From Gammaproteobacteria bacterium (GTDB lineage: Bacteria; Pseudomonadota; Gammaproteobacteria; Pseudomonadales; Cellvibrionaceae), in the NCBI GenBank assembly GCA_004172865.1, contig SEBV01000002.1, positions 186,001-250,000 of the forward strand: a stretch of 64,000 nt of DNA, read 5' to 3'. Positions 43,209 to 51,647 of this stretch are shown here, piece after piece. Below the pieces are notes generated by a model, which saw only the letters and a list, made by a program, of their open reading frames with translations, did not search any database and was not told the DNA's origin. Each line of letters begins with the position of its first letter. The stretch's first letter is position 1. The position numbers were made by a program, and so were the translations under genes.

Positions 43209-43751
43209 ATGAGAAACTCTGTTTCGATTTTTTCAGGAATTATTTGCTTTATTTCACTGGGGTTTTCAAGCGCCGTACATCCAGCAACAGTGACAGGTAC
43301 TTTAGGTGTCACCGCTATTGTAGGTGCAGGTTGCCAGGTGAATGCAAGCAATGTGACCGCAGGTATTGTTAATTTTGGTTCGCTGGATTTTGGCAGCATT
43401 AACACAATTGGCAATCAAACTATCGATGCACAAACTACTGGCGCAGGTAATGGCAGCATCGTAATGAATTGTTCTAATGGTACAACGTTCAATATAGCGC
43501 TGGATAACGGTCAACACTTCGCAAGCGCCACAAGATCAATGGTGAATGCGGGCAATCCTGCGGTATTACTCGCTTACGGTCTTTATCAAAATGTGGCGCG
43601 CACAGTTCCATGGACCACAAGCAATCCTCTTACAGGCACAGCGAACGGTGCACCCGCCACCTTCCCGGTATACGGACGTATCCCTCCAGGCCAAACGGGT
43701 ATAACGGCCGGTACATATAACGATACAGTTCAGGTTGTTATTACCTGGTAA
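43209..43751 (+). CDS. Spore coat U domain pilin, second copy
   Basis: A 180-residue near-duplicate of the gene at 42232. The ATG at 43209 has AGGAG upstream; an in-frame extension to 43170 is not coding-like. The mature sequences differ at only a few positions (for example ATVTGTLGVTAIVG instead of ATVTGNLGVVAIVG), while signal peptides differ more. It stands 37 bp before the third pilin gene. Confidence 0.87.
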   Translation: MRNSVSIFSGIICFISLGFSSAVHPATVTGTLGVTAIVGAGCQVNASNVTAGIVNFGSLDFGSINTIGNQTIDAQTTGAGNGSIVMNCSNGTTFNIALDNGQHFASATRSMVNAGNPAVLLAYGLYQNVARTVPWTTSNPLTGTANGAPATFPVYGRIPPGQTGITAGTYNDTVQVVITW

Positions 43752-43788
43752 TTGCAATTAACTGTTTCGCGTGAAAATGGAATCCTAA

Positions 43789-44319
43789 ATGAAACAACAA
43801 TTGATTGCATTGTTGATTTTATTTTTTTTCTACTGCGCAAATACATACGCGCTGAATGATCAAACATTATCGGCTGCTGTGACTGAAGTAAAAATTGAAG
43901 TGGTAAACGGCTGCACATTAAATAATGTGAGCACTGGTGTAGCTACGGTTGGCACTTTAAATTTCGGCGAAATTTACAAATTAAATTCGCTGCGCGACGC
44001 AAATACCACTGCGGGCAATGGCAATATTGAATTGCGCTGTACGCCCGGAGTAACTGCAAAAATTACTATGGGTGTAGGTCTTTACGGTAGCGATGTTAAT
44101 AACAGAAAAATGCGTATAACCAGTGGCACAGCAACATTAAATTATCAGCTATACACGACGGCTGGTCGTACTACGGTATGGGATAACACTGTCGGGGTTT
44201 CAATTCTTTTCAATAGTGATACCACGCAATCAATTCCTATTTACGGACGCGTGCCAGTACAAACAACACCGCTTAGCGGCCCCTACAGCGATCAGGTTGT
44301 GGTGACGGTAACCTATTAG
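43789..44319 (+). CDS. Spore coat U domain pilin, divergent minor subunit
   Basis: A 176-residue protein with a signal peptide (to about residue 21, NTYA) and one SCPU domain (NGCTLNNVS, LNFGEIY, LRCTPGV, final VVVTVTY). It is clearly related to but well diverged from the two major-type pilins. By position it corresponds to a minor or adaptor subunit of Csu-type operons. The chaperone gene starts 50 bp later. Confidence 0.84.
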   Translation: MKQQLIALLILFFFYCANTYALNDQTLSAAVTEVKIEVVNGCTLNNVSTGVATVGTLNFGEIYKLNSLRDANTTAGNGNIELRCTPGVTAKITMGVGLYGSDVNNRKMRITSGTATLNYQLYTTAGRTTVWDNTVGVSILFNSDTTQSIPIYGRVPVQTTPLSGPYSDQVVVTVTY

Positions 44320-44369
44320 TACTTCCTTGTGACTAGAAAGTGTTAGTCAGGTTATAGCATGGAGTTTTT

Positions 44370-45128
44370 ATGAAACGGCTCATAAGTTTCTGGATAATAG
44401 TAATAGCAAATATTTCTCCCGCATTTGGTTCCAACTTGGGAGTTTGGCCCATAAACCCGCGCATAGATTCGCCCGCGTCTTCGACGTTAATTTGGGTAAA
44501 AAATAATAATAAAAATGAAACTGTGATGCTGCAGGCTCGCGTTTTTTTATGGAGCCAAATTGACAACGACGACAAATACGATCAGCAAGATGAATTAGTT
44601 ATCAGCCCGCCTATTGTTGAAGTTAAACCAGACTCACAACAAATTTTCCGCGTGATGAATCGTAAAGGACAGATCGCAACAGGCACTGCAGAGAAAAGCT
44701 ACCGCATATTAATTGATGAAGTCCCCAAAGAAGACAGTAATCAAAGTTCACAACTGCAATTTCAAATGCGCTATTCACTTCCTCTTTTTGTAGGCCTTCC
44801 TGAAGGATTTGTTAATAAGCCTATGGCTGAACGCTTAAAGGCGATGGCTACAACTTTAAGTTATCGCGTCGTAAAAGAACCTATTCCGGCTATCGAAATT
44901 ATTAATCAGGGGCCACTGCACGCGCGCTTGAGCAATCTCAATATTTACAATGAAACAATAGCGGATAAAAGTTTTCAAATAAACAAAGGACTTTTCGGTT
45001 ATGTCTTACCTAATTCGGTGAAACGCTGGCCACTTGATAAGGAGCAATTGGCAGCTATCACAGAAAGCAATATAAAAATTAAATTTGAGCAGGAGCACCA
45101 GGAGCTACACCTTGATGCGGCCAAATAG
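44370..45128 (+). CDS. Periplasmic pilus chaperone (PapD/CsuC type)
   Basis: A 252-residue protein with a signal peptide (to about residue 20, AFG). The two Ig-like domains are recognisable: GVWPINPRIDSPASSTLIWVKN in the first, QIFRVMNRKG, and YRILIDEVPKE before MRYSLPLFVGLP, the subunit-binding strand. It should cap pilin subunits in the periplasm and deliver them to the usher. GGAG precedes the ATG. The usher gene overlaps its end by 14 bp. Confidence 0.9.
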   Translation: MKRLISFWIIVIANISPAFGSNLGVWPINPRIDSPASSTLIWVKNNNKNETVMLQARVFLWSQIDNDDKYDQQDELVISPPIVEVKPDSQQIFRVMNRKGQIATGTAEKSYRILIDEVPKEDSNQSSQLQFQMRYSLPLFVGLPEGFVNKPMAERLKAMATTLSYRVVKEPIPAIEIINQGPLHARLSNLNIYNETIADKSFQINKGLFGYVLPNSVKRWPLDKEQLAAITESNIKIKFEQEHQELHLDAAK

Positions 45129-47436
45129 ATTATGGCCAATATTTATCTATCTAATGCTCTGCTATTTCCAAAATAGTGCGCGAGCAGACGATACGCTTTA
45201 CCTTGAAATTATTGTAAACGGCCGAAACACCAATCATATCGCGCAAATTATTCGCAAGGAAAATGAATGGGAAATATCACCGGGTGACTTGGCTGCGCTC
45301 GGCCTCAAGCTGGACATCACCACAACCGAACCGATTTTATTAAGCAGTATTAATATTACTGACGTTGTTTACGATACCGAGTTACAACGACTATTTTTAA
45401 CAGTGCCTGCTAATTTATTGCCAGTACAATATTTTAAAGCAAACACCCCCACCCTGGAAAATTCCAAGCCCAGACGCGATACAGGTGCGTTTATTAATTA
45501 CAATCTAGTATCCATTTCTGGAAATATGGATGCAGACATGACATCCGCATGGCATGAGTTACATTTTTTTAAAAATGATTTTTATCTTGTCAGTAGCGGA
45601 ATTTTACAAACGAATAGCGATAAATACTCTACTTCGGGCTACACACGTTTTGAAACTTACTATCAAACTGATAGCGAAGAAGATATGCAGACCATTACGA
45701 TTGGCGATGTCATCAACTCAACGCCAACCTGGGGCCGAAGTGTACGTATCGGCGGCATAAGAATCGCGCGCGACTACGAATTAAACCCCGCACTAATCAC
45801 TTATCCCTTACCAGAATTTTACGGCGAGTCGGCTCTACCCGGCAGCGTAGATTTAATTATTAACAATCAATTGCGCTGGCGCGATCAGGTAACGTCTGGT
45901 CCGTTTTTGATTAACATGGTTCCCTACATGTCGGGCGCGGGAGTTGCGCAAGTTATTACGACAACGCCACAGGGGCAACAAATTCAGCAGTCCGTAAATT
46001 TTTATGTCACCAATGAATTATTAGCACCGGATATGTTTGACTACGACGTGACGATTGGATTTAGACGTAAAAATTTCGGCTTGGAATCTAATTCCTATGC
46101 CGAGCTTCCAGTAATTAGTAGCAGCTTTCGCTACGGTGTTAATAAATATTTAACACCGCAATTGCTAATACAATCAGGTGAAGGCTTGCAGTTGGGTGGT
46201 GCGGGTTTAACATTTCTTGCAGGCAATTATGGCGTGGTGGATGTCGCGGCGACCTCCAGTCATTATCGCACTCCAAATGGAATTACGGATCACGGTGAAC
46301 AGGCCAGCTTATCCTACGATTATTCGTATAAAAAAATTGGCATCAATGCCAGCTACTTGCACCGGTATGGAAATTATCGTGACCTTGGCACGCAGGATGA
46401 AGTTAGTTTGAACAGCGCACTGAATAACGTGCAAATGCAACTGTCACTTTCATTTCACGATAATAAATTGGGCGGATTCAATCTCGGTTATTTTCGTTTA
46501 ATTAATCGCGAACAAGAAGAGCGCTCCATTGTTAATTTTTCGTGGAGTCGTTATTTTTTAAAAGGCATTACGGCTTTTTTCAATATCAGCCATACGCTTT
46601 TTGATAAGAGTGAAAATTCATTAAGCTTCACACTCAGCATTCCATTAGGCGAACGCGGGCAAGTTAGCAACACAACTCAACGCGACTCAACGGGCGACAT
46701 GCATAGTCAGGTACAAGCAATGAGCAACGCTCCCTATACCGGTGGCTTTGGTTGGGGGTTGAGCATGGACGACAGCAAAGAAAAAAATCGTTATCTCGAA
46801 GGCAATTGGCGAACAAAATATGTGGATGCGTCATTGAGCACTTATCACGGTGGTGATCAAACTCAATACACGGCGACATTAGACGGTGCGTTAATTTTGA
46901 TGGATGGCGATATTTACGCAACGCATTATGTGAACGATGCATTCGCCGTCGTCGACGCAGAAGAAAAAAATGTTCCGGTTTTATTTGGCAATCAATTGGT
47001 AGGAAAAACAGATTCGCATGGAAAATTATTAGTGTCGGATTTAAATAGTTACCTTGAAAATCGAATTTCTATCGACCCTATGCAATTGCCAGCAAATGCA
47101 ATTATTGAATCCATAGAACAGTTAGTCGTGCCGCGCCGCAACGGTGGGATTCATGTTGAGTTTCCGATACGTTTCTCGCAGTCCGCCATCGCAACTGTGG
47201 TGACGCAAGATGGGCAACCCTTGCCAGCTGGCGCTATTTTAATGGATCGCGATAGCGAGAAAAATTACACCGCCGGTTGGGACGGCGAAGTGTATCTCGA
47301 AAATCTTGAAGCGCCCTTAGTGCTTTTCTGGGCTGACGGGGAATGTTTTGCAACACTGCAACCCTCTGCCGATAAAACCGCTGCCCTTCCAAGACTTGGC
47401 CCTTTTATTTGTGAACCAGCGGGGGACCGCAAATAA
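45115..47436 (+). CDS. Outer-membrane usher (FimD/PapC/CsuD type)
   Basis: A 773-residue usher started at the ATG at 45115, which has AGGAG 10 bp upstream; an in-frame TTG at 45085 is less likely. A signal peptide (to about residue 24) precedes the N-terminal chaperone-binding domain, the 24-stranded pore with plug (from about 130 to 620; GDVINSTPTWGRSVRIGGIRIARD is typical) and two C-terminal domains (LFGNQLVGKTDSHGKLLVSDL...). It secretes and polymerises the pilins. The next gene overlaps its stop by one base. Confidence 0.92.
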   Translation: MRPNRLWPIFIYLMLCYFQNSARADDTLYLEIIVNGRNTNHIAQIIRKENEWEISPGDLAALGLKLDITTTEPILLSSINITDVVYDTELQRLFLTVPANLLPVQYFKANTPTLENSKPRRDTGAFINYNLVSISGNMDADMTSAWHELHFFKNDFYLVSSGILQTNSDKYSTSGYTRFETYYQTDSEEDMQTITIGDVINSTPTWGRSVRIGGIRIARDYELNPALITYPLPEFYGESALPGSVDLIINNQLRWRDQVTSGPFLINMVPYMSGAGVAQVITTTPQGQQIQQSVNFYVTNELLAPDMFDYDVTIGFRRKNFGLESNSYAELPVISSSFRYGVNKYLTPQLLIQSGEGLQLGGAGLTFLAGNYGVVDVAATSSHYRTPNGITDHGEQASLSYDYSYKKIGINASYLHRYGNYRDLGTQDEVSLNSALNNVQMQLSLSFHDNKLGGFNLGYFRLINREQEERSIVNFSWSRYFLKGITAFFNISHTLFDKSENSLSFTLSIPLGERGQVSNTTQRDSTGDMHSQVQAMSNAPYTGGFGWGLSMDDSKEKNRYLEGNWRTKYVDASLSTYHGGDQTQYTATLDGALILMDGDIYATHYVNDAFAVVDAEEKNVPVLFGNQLVGKTDSHGKLLVSDLNSYLENRISIDPMQLPANAIIESIEQLVVPRRNGGIHVEFPIRFSQSAIATVVTQDGQPLPAGAILMDRDSEKNYTAGWDGEVYLENLEAPLVLFWADGECFATLQPSADKTAALPRLGPFICEPAGDRK

Positions 47437-48428
47437 TGCGTGCATGGTCTGCCCCATGGAAGTTCTCGATCTACATTTTTGTATTGCTGCTTACATCCCT
47501 CGCAACGCAACACGTCTTGGCGGCAACCTGTAATGCTTCAGCTGGTACTACTCCCGCTATTTTTGATTACGGAAGTGCCGCATCTCAGAATGTACCGGCA
47601 GGCGGACTATCTCCCAATGCTTCAGCGGCATCCGGCTCCTTTAGCGTGTCCTGCTCAGTAACACTCACGATAGGCTTATTAAGCACTACCAGCTGGATAC
47701 GCTACACCGCCCAAAACGCGCTAACCCTGAGTAACGGCACCGATACAATCCCCTACACTATCGCCAGTAATTCCTCCTACACCCCGTCAATTACCGCATC
47801 CGGGGGAAGTGTTGGCGGCCCAACCGGCTTTGCATTACTAAGTTTGGGAATTTTAACGGCTGGCCATACCGATGTTCCCCTTTACGTGAAAACACTGTCG
47901 ACCACGATATGGCCAAGCGCTGGCACTTATACCGGAACCCAAATATTGGCAGTGGACGGCTCCATATGTACAGGCCTGGGCTTACCTGGGGTATGCGCGG
48001 GTAGCACACCGATTACCTCAAACGTAACTTTTACGATGAAACTAGTGGTGAGCAAAAGTTGTGAATTTGTTAGCACGCCAACGTCGGTAGATTTTGGAAT
48101 TGTTAGCTTTCTATCGAATGCAGCAACTAACATCCAACTGAATGCCAGCTTGCGTTGCACGAATCAGGAGGATTATTTGCTGTATGTCGATAACGGTAAT
48201 AATTACAGCAGCGGATCGCGTTACCTGAAGAGCCCTGCTGGCAATCAAATCGCCTATGAGATTTTAAAGCCTTTAACAACCCTGCCACTCGGAATATTGA
48301 CGCCACTATCTCGATTCGGAACTGGTGCCAGCGAAGCCGTTGCATTTCCCTTGCGAATCACCACCGGCCAGACCACTCCGATAGCAGGCGTGTATAAAGA
48401 CAACGTGCGGGTGGTTATCGAGTATTGA
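47436..48428 (+). CDS. Two-domain spore coat U protein, probable pilus tip adhesin (CsuE-like)
   Basis: A 330-residue protein with a long N-terminal hydrophobic signal segment (to about residue 32, VLAATC). Two SCPU domains follow (about 30-185 and 195-330), each with a conserved Cys near its start (CNASAG; SKSCEFVSTPTSVDFG) and a C-terminal strand (final NVRVVIEY). A two-domain last gene is the tip adhesin in Csu-type operons. The ATG overlaps the usher stop (TAATG). It ends the operon. Confidence 0.86.
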   Translation: MRAWSAPWKFSIYIFVLLLTSLATQHVLAATCNASAGTTPAIFDYGSAASQNVPAGGLSPNASAASGSFSVSCSVTLTIGLLSTTSWIRYTAQNALTLSNGTDTIPYTIASNSSYTPSITASGGSVGGPTGFALLSLGILTAGHTDVPLYVKTLSTTIWPSAGTYTGTQILAVDGSICTGLGLPGVCAGSTPITSNVTFTMKLVVSKSCEFVSTPTSVDFGIVSFLSNAATNIQLNASLRCTNQEDYLLYVDNGNNYSSGSRYLKSPAGNQIAYEILKPLTTLPLGILTPLSRFGTGASEAVAFPLRITTGQTTPIAGVYKDNVRVVIEY

Positions 48429-48466
48429 CCGAAGTGCCATTGCAGCACTTAGGCAACATTGAAAAA

Positions 48467-48784
48467 TTAACTAGCGACTCTCACCCAACCAACAAGTGGA
48501 GCAAGCAAGCGTGGACGCAGAGTAAAGGTGAAAGCCACAATCAACGCGGATGCCGCCAGCAGCATTATCCAGACCAGCGATGCCATTGTAGGATGATCTA
48601 CCGCGAGGCAAAAAAGCAGAGAAGCAAATACCGATGCACCACCGAGATAACGTAATAAGCGGACTGTTTTTTCAGATACTTTGTCGCTACGCACTTGCTT
48701 CCAATGCGCTTCCATCGCGAGTGCCAGCCAGGCCATTCCCAATACACAAAGCAGTATGGCAATCAATAACAACACATTAGCCAC
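48467..48784 (-). CDS. DUF3325 membrane protein
   Basis: A 105-residue protein with three hydrophobic helices (about 3-24, 47-65 and 68-88). DUF3325 proteins accompany PepSY-type iron-related membrane proteins. It overlaps the end of the PepSY gene by 8 bp and is the last gene of that operon. Confidence 0.8.
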   Translation of the reverse strand: MANVLLLIAILLCVLGMAWLALAMEAHWKQVRSDKVSEKTVRLLRYLGGASVFASLLFCLAVDHPTMASLVWIMLLAASALIVAFTFTLRPRLLAPLVGWVRVAS

Positions 48785-50465
48785 GTTGAACCTCCGGCTC
48801 GGTGAGATTTAAGCCTTTCGCGATATAAGCGCCCTGCTCTTTGCGGCGTAGATGACGCGCAGCGATAAATGCTAAGGCACCACTCACCAATATCGATAAA
48901 TCCAAACCGGCGACAGGCCAATAACCTTCGCTCAAGGTTTTAATCAAATGATCGCCAGTAGTCGCCCAATTAAGCAGTACCGTGACAGGCGCGAGTATCG
49001 CCAGCGCAAGACATTGCTCACGCCACGCAGGATTTAATTTTCCCTTGGCAACCGGGCCGCTGCGCAAGAACGCATGCGTCATTGCTAACACCCAACTACC
49101 CCAGAAAAAATACTGTTCAAGGCTGCTGCGGATCGGCCAGCCGCTCGGCAAAGTCTCGGGTATCAACCGGTTGGCAATTAAAATACCCAGCGTCGCCACC
49201 AACATACCGGTCACGGTGGTAACGGCTAATGAGTCAACCACGCGGCCCATTTGACTACCCTCTTTTGCGTATTGGCGTTTGCGCTTTTCCACAAAGAAAA
49301 TAAAACCGGTAGCGATACACACGCAACCTGCCAAACCGCCTAACACGTAAAACCATCGCAATAACCAGTGCTTGAAATGCTGTAGGTGTAAACCCGTCAG
49401 GAATTCACTGACCTTATGGACGACAGTTTCCGGTGGATCTTCACGCAATAATTCACCCGTGCTCGCCTTGAAATGAATACCTTCACCGGTCAATGCAACG
49501 CGGTCGGTGCCTGAGCGATAGACGCTCACATAACCGTTGGCATCGCCAGGATGAGTAACCACAAGAAAGCCAACGTCGCCCGCCATACCTTTTTCCGCCC
49601 AGCGATGTTGCGCGTCCGCCACCATGGCATCCACAGAAGCAAGTGATGCTGCAACTCCTGAACGCTCTGCTGGCAAGCCAGTTTCCTTAGCTTCCAAAAC
49701 TTCGTGTTGATCGTGCAGCTGCTTCATTTGCGTATGGGCAACCGGAAAATAAATCCCGGCAAAAATGACTAGGCCAGTAAACGCAAAAAAGAAATGAAAT
49801 GGCAACGCGACTACGCCAGTCAGATTATGCAAATCCAACGTGCTGCGCTGCGTGCTTTTCTTGGGGCGGAAAGTAAATAACTCGCGGAAGATTTTGCGAT
49901 GCATAACTACGCCGCTCACCAGCGCCGCGAGCATGATCAACGAGGAGAATCCTACAATCCAATAACCCAGACTCATCCACTGAAAATTCAGGCTGTAATG
50001 CAAGGGATAGAAAAATCCGCTGCCAATTTTAAGTTGATCATTTGACAGCGAAACGCCGGTGCGTGGATCTATAGTGCGATCAGCCCATACAGTCGCATCA
50101 GGTTCTTTGGCGTTTGGCACTTCATAGCCTGCATAAATACCCAATACCGGGTCGCGGTGCGTGGTGTAAGCACTCCAACTTTTTACTGTGTCAAAGTGGT
50201 CGGGCATAGCAACGCCATACTGAGCACCCGCAAATTTAATCGCCGCTGCATCGGGCTGCATGGTTTCAAAAATTGGCAGCAACAACTTATCAAACGACGG
50301 CATGGGCTGCGGCGCAAAACGCGATTCTGGAATTGCCCAACGGTCGATCTCGCGGTCAAATACCGAAAGTGAACCGAAGAAAAATACAGCCATCAGCACA
50401 AAGCCCAACACCAGGCCAAACCAGGTATGCAACCACGCCATGGACAAACGGAAATTCTGGAACAT
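48777..50465 (-). CDS. PepSY-associated TM protein, probable siderophore-iron reductase or utilisation protein
   Basis: A 562-residue inner-membrane protein. The ATG at 50465 has GAGGAGG upstream and is preferred over a TTG overlapping that site. The first helix (MAWLHTWFGLVLGFVLMAVFFFGSL) is the PepSY_TM signature, followed by a periplasmic loop, helices near 165-195, 215-240 and 370-400, and four more helices in the C-terminal third. Histidines within helices could bind heme. Relatives (FoxB/PiuB-like) help release iron from siderophores. It lies in an operon with DUF3649 and DUF3325 genes behind a Fur box. Confidence 0.87.
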   Translation of the reverse strand: MFQNFRLSMAWLHTWFGLVLGFVLMAVFFFGSLSVFDREIDRWAIPESRFAPQPMPSFDKLLLPIFETMQPDAAAIKFAGAQYGVAMPDHFDTVKSWSAYTTHRDPVLGIYAGYEVPNAKEPDATVWADRTIDPRTGVSLSNDQLKIGSGFFYPLHYSLNFQWMSLGYWIVGFSSLIMLAALVSGVVMHRKIFRELFTFRPKKSTQRSTLDLHNLTGVVALPFHFFFAFTGLVIFAGIYFPVAHTQMKQLHDQHEVLEAKETGLPAERSGVAASLASVDAMVADAQHRWAEKGMAGDVGFLVVTHPGDANGYVSVYRSGTDRVALTGEGIHFKASTGELLREDPPETVVHKVSEFLTGLHLQHFKHWLLRWFYVLGGLAGCVCIATGFIFFVEKRKRQYAKEGSQMGRVVDSLAVTTVTGMLVATLGILIANRLIPETLPSGWPIRSSLEQYFFWGSWVLAMTHAFLRSGPVAKGKLNPAWREQCLALAILAPVTVLLNWATTGDHLIKTLSEGYWPVAGLDLSILVSGALAFIAARHLRRKEQGAYIAKGLNLTEPEVQRG

Positions 50466-50494
50466 GGAAGTCCTCCTCAATCAAATAATGTTGG

Positions 50495-50785
50495 TCAGAC
50501 CAATAAGTGTTGGATAAAAGCGCCGGCAGCCGTCATCAGCAAGCCACCGCTGAGCAAAATCAGCCATACGCGATTAACGCTGGCAGCAGAAAATGCCCAC
50601 AAGAATACGGTTAGATAGACCAGGAAACTAAGAATGCTGGAGAGCGCTTCCGCATCATGAAACTCCGCGCCCAAGCCGTAAGAACCGGCCAAAACCAATG
50701 CGAAAAATCCCCAAATAAACACATAGCCACCGAGCACCCCGGCACCTATACGTGAAACAACCTGGCGAGTTGATATTGCAGACAT
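50495..50785 (-). CDS. DUF3649-type small membrane protein
   Basis: A 96-residue protein with three hydrophobic helices (about 15-35, 47-67 and 73-93). It heads the PepSY operon, 29 bp before that gene, and matches the DUF3649 companions of such operons. The exact role in iron use is unknown. Confidence 0.78.
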   Translation of the reverse strand: MSAISTRQVVSRIGAGVLGGYVFIWGFFALVLAGSYGLGAEFHDAEALSSILSFLVYLTVFLWAFSAASVNRVWLILLSGGLLMTAAGAFIQHLLV

Positions 50786-50816
50786 GAAACGGGAGCCTCT
50801 TCTAACATCATTAGCA

Positions 50817-50835
50817 GTAAATGATAACTATTCGC
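50817..50835 (-). promoter_or_regulatory. Fur box upstream of the PepSY operon
   Basis: GTAAATGATAACTATTCGC matches 13 of 19 positions of the Fur consensus GATAATGATAATCATTATC, including the central ATGATAA and ATT. It lies 32 bp before the start of the first gene, as expected for iron repression. Confidence 0.65.
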
Positions 50836-51060
50836 ATATTATGTTAGATGAGCTTATCAATGCAATCCTGACTATTATATCAATCGGATTTTGCTTTACA
50901 AAAAAGGTCTTCTTTTTATACTTAGTTCAGCAAAAAAACGGCGCCAAAACCTAATCAACTCTAAGGCAATGACGAAATAGGAAGGAAGCGAAGCGGCTTC
51001 AATAAAGATAGGTAAATGAAGAATAGAAGATGAAATTTATATAAACGACCATAAATAAAA

Positions 51061-51088
51061 AACCCGAGATTCTCGCGAATCTCGGGTT
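51061..51088 (-). terminator. Terminator of the tRNA-Phe gene
   Basis: AACCCGAGATTC and GAATCTCGGGTT form a 12-bp stem with a 4-nt loop. On the minus strand a T-rich tract follows. It lies 8 bp beyond the tRNA 3' end. Confidence 0.87.
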
Positions 51089-51095
51089 TTGTATA

Positions 51096-51171
51096 TGGTG
51101 CCCGGTCCCGGAATCGAACCAGGGACACGAGGATTTTCAATCCACTGCTCTACCGACTGAGCTAACCGGGC
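51096..51171 (-). tRNA. tRNA-Phe (GAA)
   Basis: A full 76-nt cloverleaf is present. The acceptor stem is GCCCGGT/ACCGGGC, the D arm GCTC-AGTCGGTA-GAGC, the anticodon loop TTGAAAA (anticodon GAA), the T arm CCTGG-TTCGATT-CCGGG, and CCA is encoded. The anticodon stem GTGGA/TCCTC has a T-T mismatch at the second pair (28-42), where relatives have a normal pair. Confidence 0.96.
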
Positions 51172-51262
51172 ATTACGGGCTGTGATGTAACTCGGCAGCT
51201 CCGTAAGAGGCGCGTATTAAACCTGCTTGGGGTTTGTGAGTCAATACCGCGGAAAAGAAAAA

Positions 51263-51283
51263 ATCCCTTTTTTATCAAGGGTT
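51263..51283 (-). terminator. Weak terminator candidate after yggX
   Basis: On the minus strand CCCTT and AAGGG pair over 5 bp around a 7-nt loop and a T run follows. The stem is short. Confidence 0.4.
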
Positions 51284-51320
51284 AATTAAATATTCTGCCA
51301 ATTGGGTGTTTATTGCGCAA

Positions 51321-51596
51321 TCAGGTTTTTGATGGCGGAACATAACCATCCGCCTGGTCATATTCATCGCCAGACAGGAACTTGACCATTTGTTCATTGA
51401 GGTAAACGCGCGTACCCATATCCATCATATTGAGGCGCTTTTCATTGATGAGCATCGTCTGGTGCGCCATCCATTCTTGCCAGGCCTTTTTGGAGATATT
51501 GTCGAAAATATCCTGCCCTTTAGCGCCTGGATAGGGCAGCAAGTCGAGGCCTTCAAGCTCTTGTTTATACTTACGGCAAAAAATGAGTCGAGCCAT
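51321..51596 (-). CDS. yggX: Probable Fe(2+)-trafficking protein YggX
   Basis: A 91-residue protein of the usual YggX length and sequence: [24 protein letters not shown], then [19 protein letters not shown] and [12 protein letters not shown]. It protects iron-sulfur clusters against oxidation and may move ferrous iron. It follows mutY by 51 bp on the same strand, the classic gene order, which fits because MutY carries a 4Fe-4S cluster. Confidence 0.96.
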   Translation of the reverse strand: MARLIFCRKYKQELEGLDLLPYPGAKGQDIFDNISKKAWQEWMAHQTMLINEKRLNMMDMGTRVYLNEQMVKFLSGDEYDQADGYVPPSKT

Positions 51597-51647
51597 GGTG
51601 ATTCCTGTTACGCGCAGACTAAATAAGGGCGCGCATTGTATGTTGGA

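Larger units (their letters stand above)
42000..43885 (+). repeat. Tandem duplication, unit about 0.9-1.0 kb
   Basis: Copy 1 (about 42000-42891) and copy 2 (about 42965-43885) align at an offset of 977-978 bp over the upstream region and the complete pilin gene, and with small indels into the first 80-90 bp of the next pilin gene. For example TATATGTTTAAACAGTCTAA at 42076 matches TATATCTTTAAATAGTCTAA at 43054. The partial third-gene copy in unit 1 shows that the event started upstream of the first pilin gene and ended inside the next one. Confidence 0.8.

Noticed and set aside
48433-48451. Small hairpin after the tip adhesin gene as a terminator
   Set aside because: The 6-bp stem is not followed by a T run on either strand.
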